NCBI GenBank assembly: GCA_036346225.1
Contig: JARFIW010001082.1
Span: 3,162,001 to 3,226,000 of the forward strand
Direction of reading: 5' to 3'
From: Platerodrilus igneus
Taxonomy: Eukaryota; Arthropoda; Insecta; Coleoptera; Lycidae
Length of the DNA: 64,000 nt
The notes under the pieces were generated by a model that made no database searches, was not told where the DNA came from, and worked only from the letters and a program-made list of their open reading frames with translations. Shown here one piece after another: positions 1 through 11,931 of this stretch (position 1 is its first letter; each line of letters starts with the position of its first letter). Made by a program: the position numbers and the translations under genes.

Positions 1-323
1 CGCCGAGATAAATACAGTCAATAAGAATCCCTTTTGGAGACAAAGAATGGACATGCTTAACAGATTTGATTATGATTGGATTAAAATGTAAAATGATTCA
101 ATCACTTTGAAAGCCAATCATTGATTGTTTCAGCTTTAAAAGTGATCGATTGTCACAGCACTATTGAACATAATTTGATATAAAGACTGCTTCCCTCTTT
201 AAGCAAGTTATATTTCAACACCTCAGTAATAAACAATCATGTACAAACAAATGTATTTATGACACATATTTTCTACAACGCTAAATAAAGACCATCATTC
301 AACTATTTTACATAAATTATATT
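1..323. other. No gene seen; 3' flank of the transposase below
   Basis: AT-rich sequence downstream (minus strand) of the decayed transposase. I looked for a terminal inverted repeat matching the 1.7-2.4 kb side and could not define one. Nothing else recognised. Confidence 0.4.
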
Positions 324-1672
324 TTAAATGGGTTCACATCCTAAACTTTCATCCCCATCATCAGACTCATCGCCTGAGGATAAGTATCCATCTGAATTAT
401 CACTATTATTATCAACCCGTATAATTAGGTCTTGAACCTCGTCTATTACATTTTCTCGTTCCATATAATCCTTTTCAATTTTCTCTACGTGCAGACATAC
501 TTTAGTCTACTCGTTGATTCCAATATTTTATATGTTCTTCTGCCAACTTCCATACATCATCTATTTTGAAGGTTACATTACATGCAGCGACACGGTTTTT
601 AAGTAACGCCCAAATCATCTCGATAGGATTTAGTTCTGGGTGATATGGAGGTAAACGCAATACTACATGACCATGTTCTGCCAGTAGCTGGTCAATTACA
701 AACAGCTGATGAACAGGTTTATGTGCCTTAATTTTGGAATATAATTCAGGCTTGGTTTCCTTACATTCAAAGAGGATATTTCGTTCCTTCAACCATTTCT
801 GCATATCTGTTTTCTTCCAACTTGAAGTAGGATTAGGATGCACAAGAACATTATGATATGACGCATTGTCTATCACAAACACTGAATTTGGTTCCAAATT
901 TGGTATTAACTTTTCTTGCAGCCACTTTTTATAATTGCGATGATTCATGTCATCGTGATAATCCCCAGTTTGCAAACCAGACTTAAATATCAATTCTGCA
1001 TTTGGAACAAACGCATTTTTTCCACCTGCATGAACAATTATCAAATGCTTCCCTTTTGAAACTGGCGATTTCAAACCCTTGGTGGTGCCGTCATCCCAAC
1101 ACTTTGTTTCACCTGTGCAGATATGTTTCATCGTTATACACAATGCTTCTGCCCTCTTCTTTATACTTACTAAGATTTTTCAAAAATATGGTGCGCTTTG
1201 CCCTTATATTGCTTTGTTCAACAAGAATTTTCCTGTTATCTACAGTTCTCTTCCAACGAAACCCTGCTCTTACAACAATTTTTCTGAACGAACCTAATTT
1301 TCCCGTGTAATGAGGGCAATCATTTTTAAATTCGTCAAACACTAACTTCAAAGTCGGTCTACGTTCATGTATTGCTGCAAACCGATACATAACGGTTCTT
1401 AGAATCTCTTCGTCAAATCCATTCACTGTTGACTTAGGGCTTGGTTTATTTACGGTTTTCCTTGGTGAACTGAACTTGCTGCAGGGTGGTTTGTTTGTAC
1501 CTTCCTTTACAATTCTTTGCACCGTCCGCAATGACACACCTGTTGCTTCAGCCACGCACTCTTGCAAATTGTTCAGGTTGGAGGCGCCCGAATCTTTTAT
1601 GCGTTTCAAATATTGAAACACATTAAAAACAATCTGTCGTCCTTGACTATGAATCACCTCCTTCTTATTCAT
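324..1672 (-). pseudogene. Tc1/IS630-like DDE transposase, frameshifted
   Basis: Cut-and-paste transposase of the DDE_3 (Tc1/mariner/IS630) superfamily, broken into three frame segments. Segment 1 (1672 down to about 1110) starts at an ATG followed by NKKEVIHSQGRQ. It has an N-terminal helix-turn-helix-like part (GVSLRTVQRIVKEG) and ends at the first catalytic Asp in VYNDETYLH. The frame then shifts at about 1109-1143. Segment 2 (1143-502) has GTTKGLKSPVSKGKHLII, the second Asp in FVIDNASYHN and the third acidic residue in HPELNPIEMIW. A second shift near 502-515 moves the reading into the tail HVEKIEKDYMERENVIDE, which ends in an acidic Asp/Ser-rich stretch and a stop at 324-326. That tail is typical of the insect family members I know, which supports one original gene of about 440 codons. 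Two indels make it a pseudogene. Terminal repeats were not found. Confidence 0.85.
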
Positions 1673-4158
1673 AATATTACTCTAAAAAATATCATAATTA
1701 ATCATTGAACGGACATTCTTTTTAAATACACTGCTGATGAAATTAACTATCAGTTAGTTTTGAAAAAAACTGTTTTGATGACTATTACTTGATACAAATA
1801 TTAAAACGGAAAACTAGAAACAATAAGACCTTGATAAGAGCGAGAATGACAATGACAGTTACGGTTCACATTCGGTATATACAGTATTGGGATCCGTTGA
1901 GTATGTGCACTGTTGCCACAGCAAATAATTACGGATAAAGAAACTACGAACCTAGAATTGTTTATAAGTAAAAACAAGTAAAAGCTCCGATATTATATGG
2001 AGGTCTGGATTTATTTCATATATTTATGAATTTCTAGATACCGCAAGCATGAACGGGGTCCTTACAAACAATATTTTACTTAACGTAATAAATGGGATAT
2101 TCGTGACGACGTATTAAAACCACATTGCTAGCAAGATGTTTGTGGGTTGTACTGTAGCGTTGTGAATCTTGAGGTTTAAGTTTAAATTGAACCTATTGCG
2201 CATGTGACGTCACCCGCCATGAGATAATAATACTACTCTACCTTACATATGCCAAGCAAGCAACCTCCGTTACATGTTAGCTACCTTAAAACCTCCAAAG
2301 AGTGCAATAAATGCGACAATGTTGCTAACTACATATCTTGAAATGCAATTGTAGTTTAGCATTTATTCAGAGAGCCGATTAAGAAAGTTTTAAATAAAGG
2401 TGATGAAGAAATGAATTTAATGAGTCAGCTAATTATACAATTAGCTCTAAATAGTAGGGATATTTATAATTTAAATTATTATGACCCTTTATTAACGATT
2501 CTTTTATTTTACGAATACTATAATATTAACGTTATGCATTCTATTAATACTACTGACTTCTATTCCAAATTAATGTTTAACGTTCTTATGTAAAAAAAAT
2601 CTAAATTCTCATGTGCAGAACTTCTAACCAAACTTACAGATATGTTGTTATCAAAAATATATAAATATTACATATACATTAAAAACAAGATGCCGAATAA
2701 CTCGAAAACCTTTCGACTTAGAGCATTGGTGCTTTGAGAAAATATGTTCAGGAGGTATGGAGCTATGAGAGCTATGAGAAAATATGCTCAAGAGGTCGAT
2801 ATTAACCTAAAACTTTATTTATTTTTTGCTGGAGTGAAGTTTATCATAGTCAAAATTTCGACTTTAAAATCGAATAACTCGAAAACTAAATGAGATATCG
2901 AAAAATGGATAGCATATTCTTAATCAGCGTAAAAAACTGAACAAGATCCATATATCAAATGTTTGTAAAACGAAAAACACGTGCAACGGACGACGGCGGC
3001 GACGTAGCGATCCTATTAACCTAACTTACTTCGTAAGTTTGGTTGATATATATGAATTCTACTAACAGGGAAAATATTTTTAAAAACAATTGCACTTTTA
3101 ATGTTTGTCTATAGGGATTTTTCAGAAATGTTAAATGCCTACAAGGTTTTGTTTGCCTAGTTAGTGTAAACACCTATGATATTTAGCCGTTTACAAATAC
3201 ACATTAATTTAATATAAGTTGGGTAGATTGCTGCATGTCTATTAATTCTACCTGGTTATACTTGATCGAGAGAATTGAATTTTTACAAATTTCAGACGAT
3301 GAGTTTTAACTACTGTTATATTCTGCATATTTAGCACAATTATATTTAACTGAAAAGTATGTAACGTTCGGTTTAATTCAACGTTTAGTATTGTATAGTT
3401 TACTTTAGCGAGCATATTAAACATGCCAATTTGTGATAAAGGACAGTCAAGTAAACTGTACACTTTTTCAAAATTGCGAAGAAGGCTAGAAAGTGACAGT
3501 TGGGGATTGGTCAAATTAATTAAAAAGTGTCGAGTCGCGTTTACGTTTGGGGTGTGTTTAATTAATCTTTTGTAGGTCCACTCTACCATCCGATGTTATA
3601 TACCGTCATTGTTATGCCTATAAGATGCCAATTCATATTGGGAGTTTATTTGGATGAAAGAAAAGTGACCTCAGATTACATTTGCCGTACGCTGTAATCA
3701 ACCGAATTAGTCGGGAACCTGATGAATTAACACACACCTATGATAAAGTTAGTTGGGCTGTTGCATTATACCGACACCCACTCTCTTCGCTGTGTCTATA
3801 GTGACCTGATTCACCCCACAAACCCTTCAAGGTAAGCGTTGCACTGTAGTAGTTATTAAGTGACCAAACTGGTTCGCACGCTGGTATTGGGATATTTTAC
3901 CCTGAACTATAGAATGTTCTTTGCATCTACCGCCAGTGAAGCTAAAAGTAGATAGTGTGTTTCGCCCCGTATTTACCCTACTTTCACTGTAGTCAACAGT
4001 GTAAAACAGAAAGCCGCTGCGCGCATGGTATATCTATTAGTCCGTAAAATTTTAAAGCTGCGATACTTTTCCAAATTGTACCACTTGTTTCGTAACGTAA
4101 GACTGTACCAGTTGTAGCGCCTAGATAGTTCAAGTAGACTTACGTCTACCGTCCACAT
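1673..4158. other. No gene seen, 2.5 kb
   Basis: Only short chance reading frames. A 'CGAATAACTCGAAAAC' phrase occurs twice (about 2694 and 2871), and 'GAGAAAATATG' recurs near 2737 and 2776, so the 2.68-2.95 kb part is probably old repeat sequence. No coding homology recognised. Confidence 0.4.
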
Positions 4159-4674
4159 TGTTACCGGAGGTTTGCATGCACCGGTGTAACCGCGTGCTAT
4201 TTCGGCTATAGTCTACACTCTTTTGGTCGTCAAACCTAAGAACCCGTACTGCCGTGAGGCCCAGGTGCATTCAACCCTACCCCATCTTAGAAATAATTGT
4301 ACTCACAAGTATATTTTTGGTAGCCCTGGCCAGTGCGAACTTACACTTAGTTGTTACTTTTGGTTAGTTATCCTAATTAGTTGATCGTAGTTGTATGCAC
4401 TCAATATACGCCGTACCTACATTTGCTTATATACACCTTTGTTCATGTTACTTACTGTACTTAATTAATGTGTTCTTTTCAGCCATGTGTTTGTAAATAG
4501 AGTTAAGAGTATAATCCAGGTGCATTATTCTGTTGTAGTAATTTGCGTTAGTAGGGTGAATCAGTACATTCTACACCGTGAGTTTTCTTTACCATCATAT
4601 TTTCATATTATAACAAGTGCAGGGGCGTTTGCTCGACCAGTAACGAGACCCCGATTATATCTAGCACAGTGACA
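4159..4674 (+). repeat. Candidate LTR with primer-site-like 3' flank
   Basis: The interval starts TGTTACC and ends AGTGACA (imperfectly inverted). Three bases later comes CTGGTGGTGCCCGCC, which resembles the TGG-starting primer-binding-site region of LTR retrotransposons. The 516-bp interval is more GC-rich than its surroundings. No second LTR, gag or target duplication was found, so this could be a truncated 5' end or chance. Confidence 0.25.
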
Positions 4675-4689
4675 TTACTGGTGGTGCCC

Positions 4690-5061
4690 GCCTAATTTTG
4701 CCGTCATTCCCGATTTTTGGCATACCACCAAGTTTACGCCCCATTATAATTGTCATCTTAGGGCATTTAGCAATTCCGACCTACGACTTTTATCATACCC
4801 ACCCCTCACCGGCTAGAGCTAGGCCGCGCACGGATTTCGATCCGTCCCTTGGTGTCGTAGTGCTGAATTGGCCCGTAACAAGTACCTTTTAAGAAGACTC
4901 ACAGAATGATGCATTAGTTTGGTTAAGAAGTATGGGAAAGATTTATAGTTAATATTTAGGCCAAGCGCAATAATATTTTTAATTATTCAGCGTTTTATTG
5001 TGTCTGGTATTAATACGATAAAATAGTCCAGGGAAATTAAGGTAGACCCTTGCATTTTTCG
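4690..5061. other. No gene seen
   Basis: Short stretch between the LTR candidate and the long inverted repeat. It contains only a 64-codon chance frame. Confidence 0.4.
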
Positions 5062-6195
5062 AAAAATTGAGAAACGCAGATTGAATGCATATTATGTTAT
5101 TGTATGCCGTTAGAATGATGTCTAATACAAACCAAACCAAATCATTTCATTTTTAATATTTTTAAACAATTGCCAAAGATGTGAAAAACGCGTTTCTAGA
5201 TGATATACAGAACACTATAACATTTAGAGAAATAAGTTTCGAATGAAAAATGTGCGCCTTCAAAATGCATACAGAATCAGTTTAAAATCGATTAATTTGT
5301 TCACTTGCAAATGAATTTAAAGTACTAAAAATACCACTTTCTTAAATCTGCTGTTTAAACAATAATTGAGATATTTAGCTGAAACCAATTGGAAAGTATA
5401 CCTCTAAGGGCTCTTAAGTTACCATTAAAATTTCATTGGGAAAAAATTGGAAAAATGGTTTTGTTAATAATTCATGTTTATTAAAACTGGAATTTCTACA
5501 CAATTGGTTTACTGAAAGTTTAAATAAATTAAGGAAATTTACTCTGAAAAGTCACACAATAACGTACGGTTAAGAGAATAGTAAATATTTACAGCTGAGT
5601 TACAGAAAAATGGCCTAAAGTGAAAGCATATTTTTTGATACAAACAAATTAGCGTGCCTTGTTTAATATTTATTCTATTGAATCAGGACAAAAAACAATC
5701 AAAAGCTGTTTTTTTCCTGAAGCTTTTCTGAAAAATCATATAATTTGAAGGTGAGGGAGAAATAATTTTTTATTTTGAAGAAATCCCTGCTCCAATAATT
5801 ATTAGCATTTTAAATTGAATGTTAAATATGTTGGAACGAACGAGTTAAACTATTTATACGAAACTCCACGCTTTTGTACACTTATTGTTCTTAGTGAGTT
5901 TTGTGCAAAGTGATGGTAGTTCTTGGAATAGTGTCAGGTGGTAATGTGGGTGTACTCATGCGACTTGTTCATGCGTCAATAAATGATTTTAGCTCTTGCG
6001 ACAAAATCGCTGCAACTTTAAATATCTCAGCCATAAATAGACATTTTGAAATGATTTTTTTTTAATTTGGGTACGTTTCACTGTTGATTTCAAATGTCGT
6101 ATTAAAAATTTAACAAAAATGTGTTTCTTACATCTGAAATTTAACATTATTTATTTATAATAATTATTTTTTATAAAAATATTAGCTTTTCACGT
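5062..6195. repeat. Long inverted repeat, left arm
   Basis: Left arm of a large imperfect palindrome. Segments at about 5085-5480 and 5985-6195 are matched in reverse complement by 6520-6905 and 6236-6475. Anchors include GTATACCTCTAAG near 5396 against CTTAGAGGTATAC near 6577, and TTAGCTTTTCAC near 6183 against GTGAAAAGCTAA near 6242. The stretch about 5490-5980 has no clear partner, so this arm carries extra sequence or the right arm lost some. Likely a foldback-type non-coding transposon; no transposase present. Confidence 0.7.
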
Positions 6196-6235
6196 TCACT
6201 TTTACACTAATTTTATTACATGAAATAAGGATAAA

Positions 6236-6925
6236 ATGAATGTGAAAAGCTAATTATGTATATGAAAAATAATTATTGCAAATTATTACAAATTTCAGAC
6301 GTAAGAAACAAATGTTTAAAATTTTCAATAAGATATTTGAAATCAGCAATAAAAGTACCCCAATTAAAAAAATCATCTCTCTATATAAATTTGTTGCTGA
6401 GATATGTAAATTTGCAGCGATTTAGTCAGGAGAGCTCAGTATCTTATATCAACGTCTAAAAATAAAATTATTTTCCACCACTCTCAAGTTAGATGAATTT
6501 TTTTATAAAACAAATGAATTATTAACAAAACTATTAAATGTTTTTCAATGAAATTTTAATGATAACCTAAAAGTCCTTAGAGGTATACTTTTCAAGTGGT
6601 TTCAGCTGAATATATTAGCTATTGTTTAAACAATATCAGACTTAAGAAACTGACATTTTAAATTCATTTGTAAATAAACAAAATAAAAAATTTTAAACAG
6701 TGACCACTCATTTTGTTGGTCTTTTTAAGGCGTACACCTTTCATTTGAAACTCTTTTCTATGAATAGTTCTGTTAATCATTGTTAATCATTGAAAAACGT
6801 GTTTTCACATTTGTGGCCATTGTTTAAAAATATTACTATTAAAATGAAATGATTGGATTCGTGTTGCACTTCATTTCAATGGCTTACATTAACATAATAT
6901 GCAATCAAAATTTTTCCTTGTATTT
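6236..6925. repeat. Long inverted repeat, right arm
   Basis: Reverse-complement partner of the left arm, about 80% identical by eye. The centre of the palindrome lies at about 6195-6236. The outermost shared word is GCATATTATGTT (about 5086 on plus) against AACATAATATGC (about 6892). The 67-codon frame at 6256-6459 is chance. Confidence 0.7.
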
Positions 6926-8875
6926 TACAGAGCGTAATCATGAATTTATGGAAATTATTATTTTTCCGGATTATATTATATTTTAGTGGAATTTATTTGT
7001 AAAATTTGGGCTTCAATGACCTCTCGTGACCCCTTATCACGTGTATATATATATATTGTTGTGGATTTAGAGGTTAAATAGGTGTAGACAATAAAATTTT
7101 AGCAACCGTGTATATAGAAATAGGAGCAAATTATTTACGTGCCAAATTAATTAATTTATATAGTGAAAACGGACGGGTATTAAGGTATTTTTCTATATTT
7201 AAATTGGAATGTTAAAATTACTTAAGGGAAGAAAGCTTTTGAGTACATAAAAGCACAAAGATACGCATAAGTAATTATAACAACTTTTAATCAAACGCAT
7301 GGAAGCAAAAAGGGGAGCTTGCATGCAGAGAAAATCAATGATTTCAAACGCAAATGTTTCCATTTTAAAATCCAACGTTCGTTTATACAAATACTAAGAA
7401 GGGAAGAAACCGAGAATTGTTATTTTAAACAGTCGTTTGTTTCAAGAAACAGCTGTCGTTAAATGTCACATTCAGGGGACTTTAGTAAACGTTAAGATAG
7501 AATTCCTATGAAATTGTTTGCAATGGTCGATTTGACCAACTGCTTTAAATATCAAATGCCTTGAAGAGTGAGTGGAATAAACGATCCATAATGTAAGGCA
7601 GACAGAGAAACGTATAAATAAAGCGTTGGATACAACTCACGTACGAGATACACGGGTAATTGTAAAGGCCAGATATAATATCGATTTTCTGTAACTTAAG
7701 AGGGGTTCTAAAGGAGACAACAAACATGCGTGGAACGGAGATAGATAGCGGATAGGTGGAGCGTTGTGACGAGGGAAAATTATATCATTGGTTGATGGCC
7801 AGCAGTTTTCAAGAAGAGCACGTCCGTTACGGTAGTAAACAAAATTCTTTGTAACAGCACGACGAACGTGGGATTTTTGAGAAGTCAGTGTTCGTTACGT
7901 TCAAAATTTTAGGAAGCAGCTTCGAAGATAAGCTTTTCAAGTGAAACAGGTTCCACTGGGGGGTTTTGAAAATGATATAAATACACGAACAAAGATATTA
8001 AAACTCTCTTCTCTTTTCCATTTAGATCTGAATACGGGTTTAGATCTACAACATAATAGTAGTAAATGCTCTTACAGTTACAAATTATTGTGTGTTCAGT
8101 AAAGTTGCATATAACATCCTCTTTAGAAATTATGAAAGCTGTAGTAGTGTACCGCATGTTATAAAAGTGATATTGCACGAGTTGGTGCTTGTTTAGATAA
8201 AAGGTGCCGTTACTACAACAAAGCTATTAAATGAAGGGATGATATTTGGGGTAAGCAAAGTTGAAAACGTAATTTGTATGCATGAAATATTTGGTATGGA
8301 ATGTTACGTTTGGGACAAAGCTAATATCTGGGAAGAAGAACAGTAGTGGTAGTGAAGATTTGGATGGTGGAAATCTGTGGATCCAGGCATCATCGTAGTA
8401 GATGGACACAACGACGAGGGTTTCTGGTAACCATCTTCAGCGGTGATGAGAACAAAGGTGACTCCAGGTAACGAACTTTTTAATTTGTTTTTGTATAAAC
8501 ATTTGAGTTGATATATTTGTGTTTGTGTGTTTGACTTATTGATGGCGTATTTATCACCTTTAAAACTTGTTTAAAAAGGTACATGTGCAGGACAATTAAT
8601 TTTGATTATTAAAAAAGGGTTTATTGATAATATATAAAGGTTTATTCGTGCTATAAATTGTTGTTGTAAGGAGTAAACAGGTCTTTAAATTTGTTTTCAA
8701 TAAAATGCAAGGTTTAAAAAGCATTTACAAAAACTGGGTTATAATGAGTTCAAAATAGACCAGAATGAAGTCAAACTAGGGTTGTATGTGGGGTCCATCT
8801 ACTCGTATCATGTAGAATTTGTTAAAATATATTAAAAACCAAGAACTTTAAAGCATTTAATAATTGAGCTGGTAA
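6926..8875. other. No gene seen; possibly body of a gypsy-type LTR
   Basis: Only short frames of 60-90 codons without recognisable homology. If the LTR end proposed at 8975 is real, TG at 7057 is one possible LTR start, which would give a long LTR of about 1.9 kb. Not established. Confidence 0.3.
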
Positions 8876-8879
8876 CAAT

Positions 8880-8995
8880 TGTACCAAACCGTTTGTACCT
8901 CAAGCGTAAATATTTTATCTGTTAATATGTGTAAATAAAAGGTTGTATGGTTGTTGTATTATTTTGGTAATTTCATTTGGCGGTGTGTGTGTGTG
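8880..8995 (+). other. Candidate LTR 3' end plus primer-site-like sequence
   Basis: AATAAA at 8934-8939 is followed about 30 bases later by GGTAATTTCA (ending 8975) and then TTTGGCGGTG. The latter resembles the TTGGCG start of many Ty3/gypsy primer-binding regions. No gag follows; the next 1 kb is non-coding. Confidence 0.25.
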
Positions 8996-9174
8996 AGAGG
9001 TATGTACTTAAAATGGTAGGTATTCAAGAAGAGGCCAATTGCTGAGCTAGCGAGGGTGAGCAGAGAAATACGAAGGCGTCCAAAAAGGTAGGGTAAGAAA
9101 TTTTTTTTTGAAAATTTTATGTTGGCCCAATTAGCGGGGGCTCGATGTTAAAAACATAATCCCAGAGTCCACGG

Positions 9175-9221
<47 letters not shown>

Positions 9222-10568
9222 AAGGAGGTTCATTTTTATGTTTGATTCATCTGTCCAAATTTAAAAAGAGTAGGTTCATTTTTCAGAAAGGAACTCCGTC
9301 TATAACATTCAAGCGTTCAACATGCCATTTTAGTATGTCATTTACCTTGATCAGAGAGTAGCGAGCAAGGCAAAGTAGTCAATGTATGTTCGAATAATTC
9401 TCTGCGAAGAAGTTTAGTTTTATTTTAGAGGCACATTGGTTCCCAGATATACAACCCTTGGGTTGGATGTAACCATGTTGGAAGTCGGAGCTCATATCCA
9501 TCTTTATTAAAACAATCACCGACAGAAAAATATTTATAGTCATAATTGAATAAATGAACTGAAGATACTGATAGTACGTATCATGTATAGGTGAAGTCTA
9601 TCCGTTAGTAGATTTAGGATATAGTTACTTTTTAATACCTGTTTAAGATTGTACTGTGTATTTCTAATGAAAACATGTGTGTTATATATTTAGAGATATC
9701 ATATAAAATTGTGTAAAGACTGTGCATATTTGGTTTTCAGATTATTGTAAATGGCACAGTTACAGTTTTGCTGCAATAAATTGTTTTGTGAAATTATCTA
9801 AAAATGTAATTAAGTATTTCAGGTTTTTAACATTTGCTTTTAGGAATCTTCTTTGCAGTTAGCAGTCTTAAATAGTTCTATGTTTTTAGGTTTGCTTTAG
9901 ATTTAAAATAATATTGGTTTTAATGAATTTTCAAGTATATTTTTAAGCCAAAGTTCCTCATCTGACCTCCGATTTTGGCACCCGCTTGTTATTCATTCTA
10001 AGGATTTTGCCTAGCAATTTTGCGAGATTAAGTGGCGTCTAAGGTATTTTGTGGTCAAGACCATATTTCATATCCGATAGCAATCTGGAATCCTCGTCAA
10101 ACACTTACACCGCCCGCCTCACTGAGTTAGTCGGCAAACAAACCTTTGTGTTAGTACAGTCAAGGTTTCCGATATTTTACCGAAACGGGATTTTTAGCAA
10201 AGTACTTCACAGAATTTTCTGTGAATTACCTACTTGATATTCTGGGAGGCCAAAATTGTACGTAACAGACTTTTTTGTCAGATCATATGTTGGAGATGTT
10301 AAATATAACTGAATTCAACAAAGCAGTAACATCATGAATTTGCAGTAATCCATGCAGTTGCAGTGCAAGCTGATAGGTTTTAAGATTTTTCAATTAATTT
10401 CTTTTGATAATACAGAATTACTAGTGATAAGATTTCGACTATGATTAAGTTTCAATTTGGTTGTCACCAGCAATATATGAAGCTAGTACAATGGTGTAGA
10501 AATCAAGAAAGTATTCTTACTAAGTATGCTCAAAGTGACAATCACAACCAGATCATCATTTTGTTTTC
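8996..10568. other. No gene seen
   Basis: AT-rich, with an (AT)n run and short chance frames only (for example 10049-10237). No transposon protein recognised. Confidence 0.4.
9177..9215. repeat. (AT)n microsatellite
   Basis: About 19 uninterrupted AT dinucleotides, followed by a short CA run. Confidence 0.95.
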
Positions 10569-10735
10569 GACCTTACTTAAGGTCGGTTTGACGCAGCTCC
10601 AACTTCTTTTCTATTCTGTGCTAATCTAAAAAGCTCTACATACCCTTCACAACCTAAATTTCTAATAATTTGAGTAATATAGTTTGGTTTAGGCCTCCTA
10701 TATCCTTCTATCTTTTTCCTATCCAGCTGGCTCTA
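10569..10735 (-). repeat. Second copy of the LINE C 3'-terminal coding end
   Basis: About 165 bp that repeat, in the same orientation, the sequence at 10972-11100. Both contain GGTTTGACGCAGCTC, CTACATACCCTTCACAACC and CTAATAATTTGA. Between the two lies a stretch whose minus strand reads TTGGTAGCGTTTCGTTGCTTAA, similar to the TTGGCAGCCACAGGTTGCTTAA unit in the 3' region of copies A and B. Confidence 0.75.
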
Positions 10736-11435
10736 CATAGATATTAGCAACCTGATGTTTGTTAAAGAACTCTAACATGTTTACATGATTACCATTTATA
10801 AGGAAATGAAATATAACCTGATTATCCGCTTCAAAAAGGAAAAGTGTTAAATTATATGTTATGGCAAGACTTAAGCAACGAAACGCTACCAACATGCCAG
10901 ACCGCTACCTAATTGTGAGTTATGTTCTGGTGACATTTAGTTAACTGATTTATTTTTTTGTTTTGTTTTCGAACTTACTTAAAGTCGGTTTGACGCAGCT
11001 CTAAATTCTTTTCTATTCTGAGCTAGTCTAAAAAGGTCTACATACCCTTCACAACCTAAATCTCTAATAATTTGACTAATATAGCTTTGTCTAGGCCTTC
11101 CTACTCTATTTTTATTTGGTAGTCTATAATCTAAGACTTTACTAAATAGTCCCTCATGTCTTAACTGGTGCCCTATCATTCTATCTCTCCTGACCTTCAA
11201 TTGTTTCCACATACAGGGATCCTCACCTATCCTTCTATAAACTTCCTCGTTTGTTACTCTATCTGTCCAACTAATCTTTAACATTCTCCTATAACACCAA
11301 GTTTCAAAAGCTTCTATCTTTTTCTTATCTACTTCTTTAATTGTCCAAGTCTCACTACCGTATAGTAGAACGCTCCATACGTACGACTTTAAGAAACTTT
11401 TTCTATTATCTAAACTAATACTATTAGCTATTAGT

Positions 11436-11931
11436 TAAAATACCAGATACGTATTTCGACCACTATGTGGTCATCATCAGTAGGAAATCTGTAATTAAAT
11501 AATAATTAGCTGTTGTTCTGGAACACTTCAGAGGATATTCTCCTCACCACTTAGGCTGAAGTGAACCTTCCCAACATACAATTTACTATATTGTTGCTTT
11601 AAACACTATCGAGGATATTCTCCTCACCCGCAGGCTGGTGTTACTCACAACAAACAATTCACTTGTTTGTTGTGAGTAACACCAGCCTGCGGGTGAGGAG
11701 AATATCCTCAATAGTGTTTAAAGCAACAATATAGTAAATTGTATGTTGGGAAGGTTCACTTCAGCTATGGTGAGGAGAATATCCTGAAGTGTTCCAGAAC
11801 AGCTAATTATTATTTAATTACAGATTTCATGATGATGACCACATAGTGGTCATATCTATTTTAAATATTTTTTGTGGTAAGGGTTTTTTCATTTTATTTT
11901 ATTCAAATTGTGCCACAATGTTCCTATAGAT
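11436..11931. mobile_element. 496-bp foldback insert with 14-bp target duplication
   Basis: Inserted into LINE C. The flanks TATTAGCTATTAGT at 11422-11435 and 11932-11945 are a perfect 14-bp duplication, and removing the insert rejoins the LINE reading frame. The insert is a near-perfect palindrome: arms about 11457-11645 and 11660-11856, with a short centre near CAATTCACTTG. Each arm carries two copies of GAGGATATTCTCCTCACC, itself a small hairpin (GAGGA/TCCTC), each set inside a larger stem-loop. A 75-bp non-palindromic tail (about 11857-11931) ends the right side. No coding capacity. The 14-bp duplication suits a target-primed, retroelement-style insertion better than a typical DNA transposon. 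Confidence 0.85.
11438..11480 (-). ncRNA. Hammerhead-ribozyme-like core at the foldback tip
   Basis: On the minus strand: CTGATGA (11480-11474), stem II GACCAC/GTGGTC with loop ATA, GAAA (11457-11454), then stem III ATAC/GTAT around loop GTATCTG (11454-11440). The predicted cleavage position is 3-4 bases from the element edge. Known hammerheads use the CUGAUGA...GAAA core, and Penelope-like retroelements carry them at their ends. Caveats: one extra T sits between CTGATGA and stem II, and stem I is weak because its partner would lie outside the element. The mirrored copy in the other arm (about 11832-11860) reads ATGATGA and has lost GAAA. Confidence 0.45.

Noticed and set aside
1002..1310. 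Plus-strand frames over the first transposase
   Set aside because: Antisense shadows of the minus-strand transposase pseudogene.
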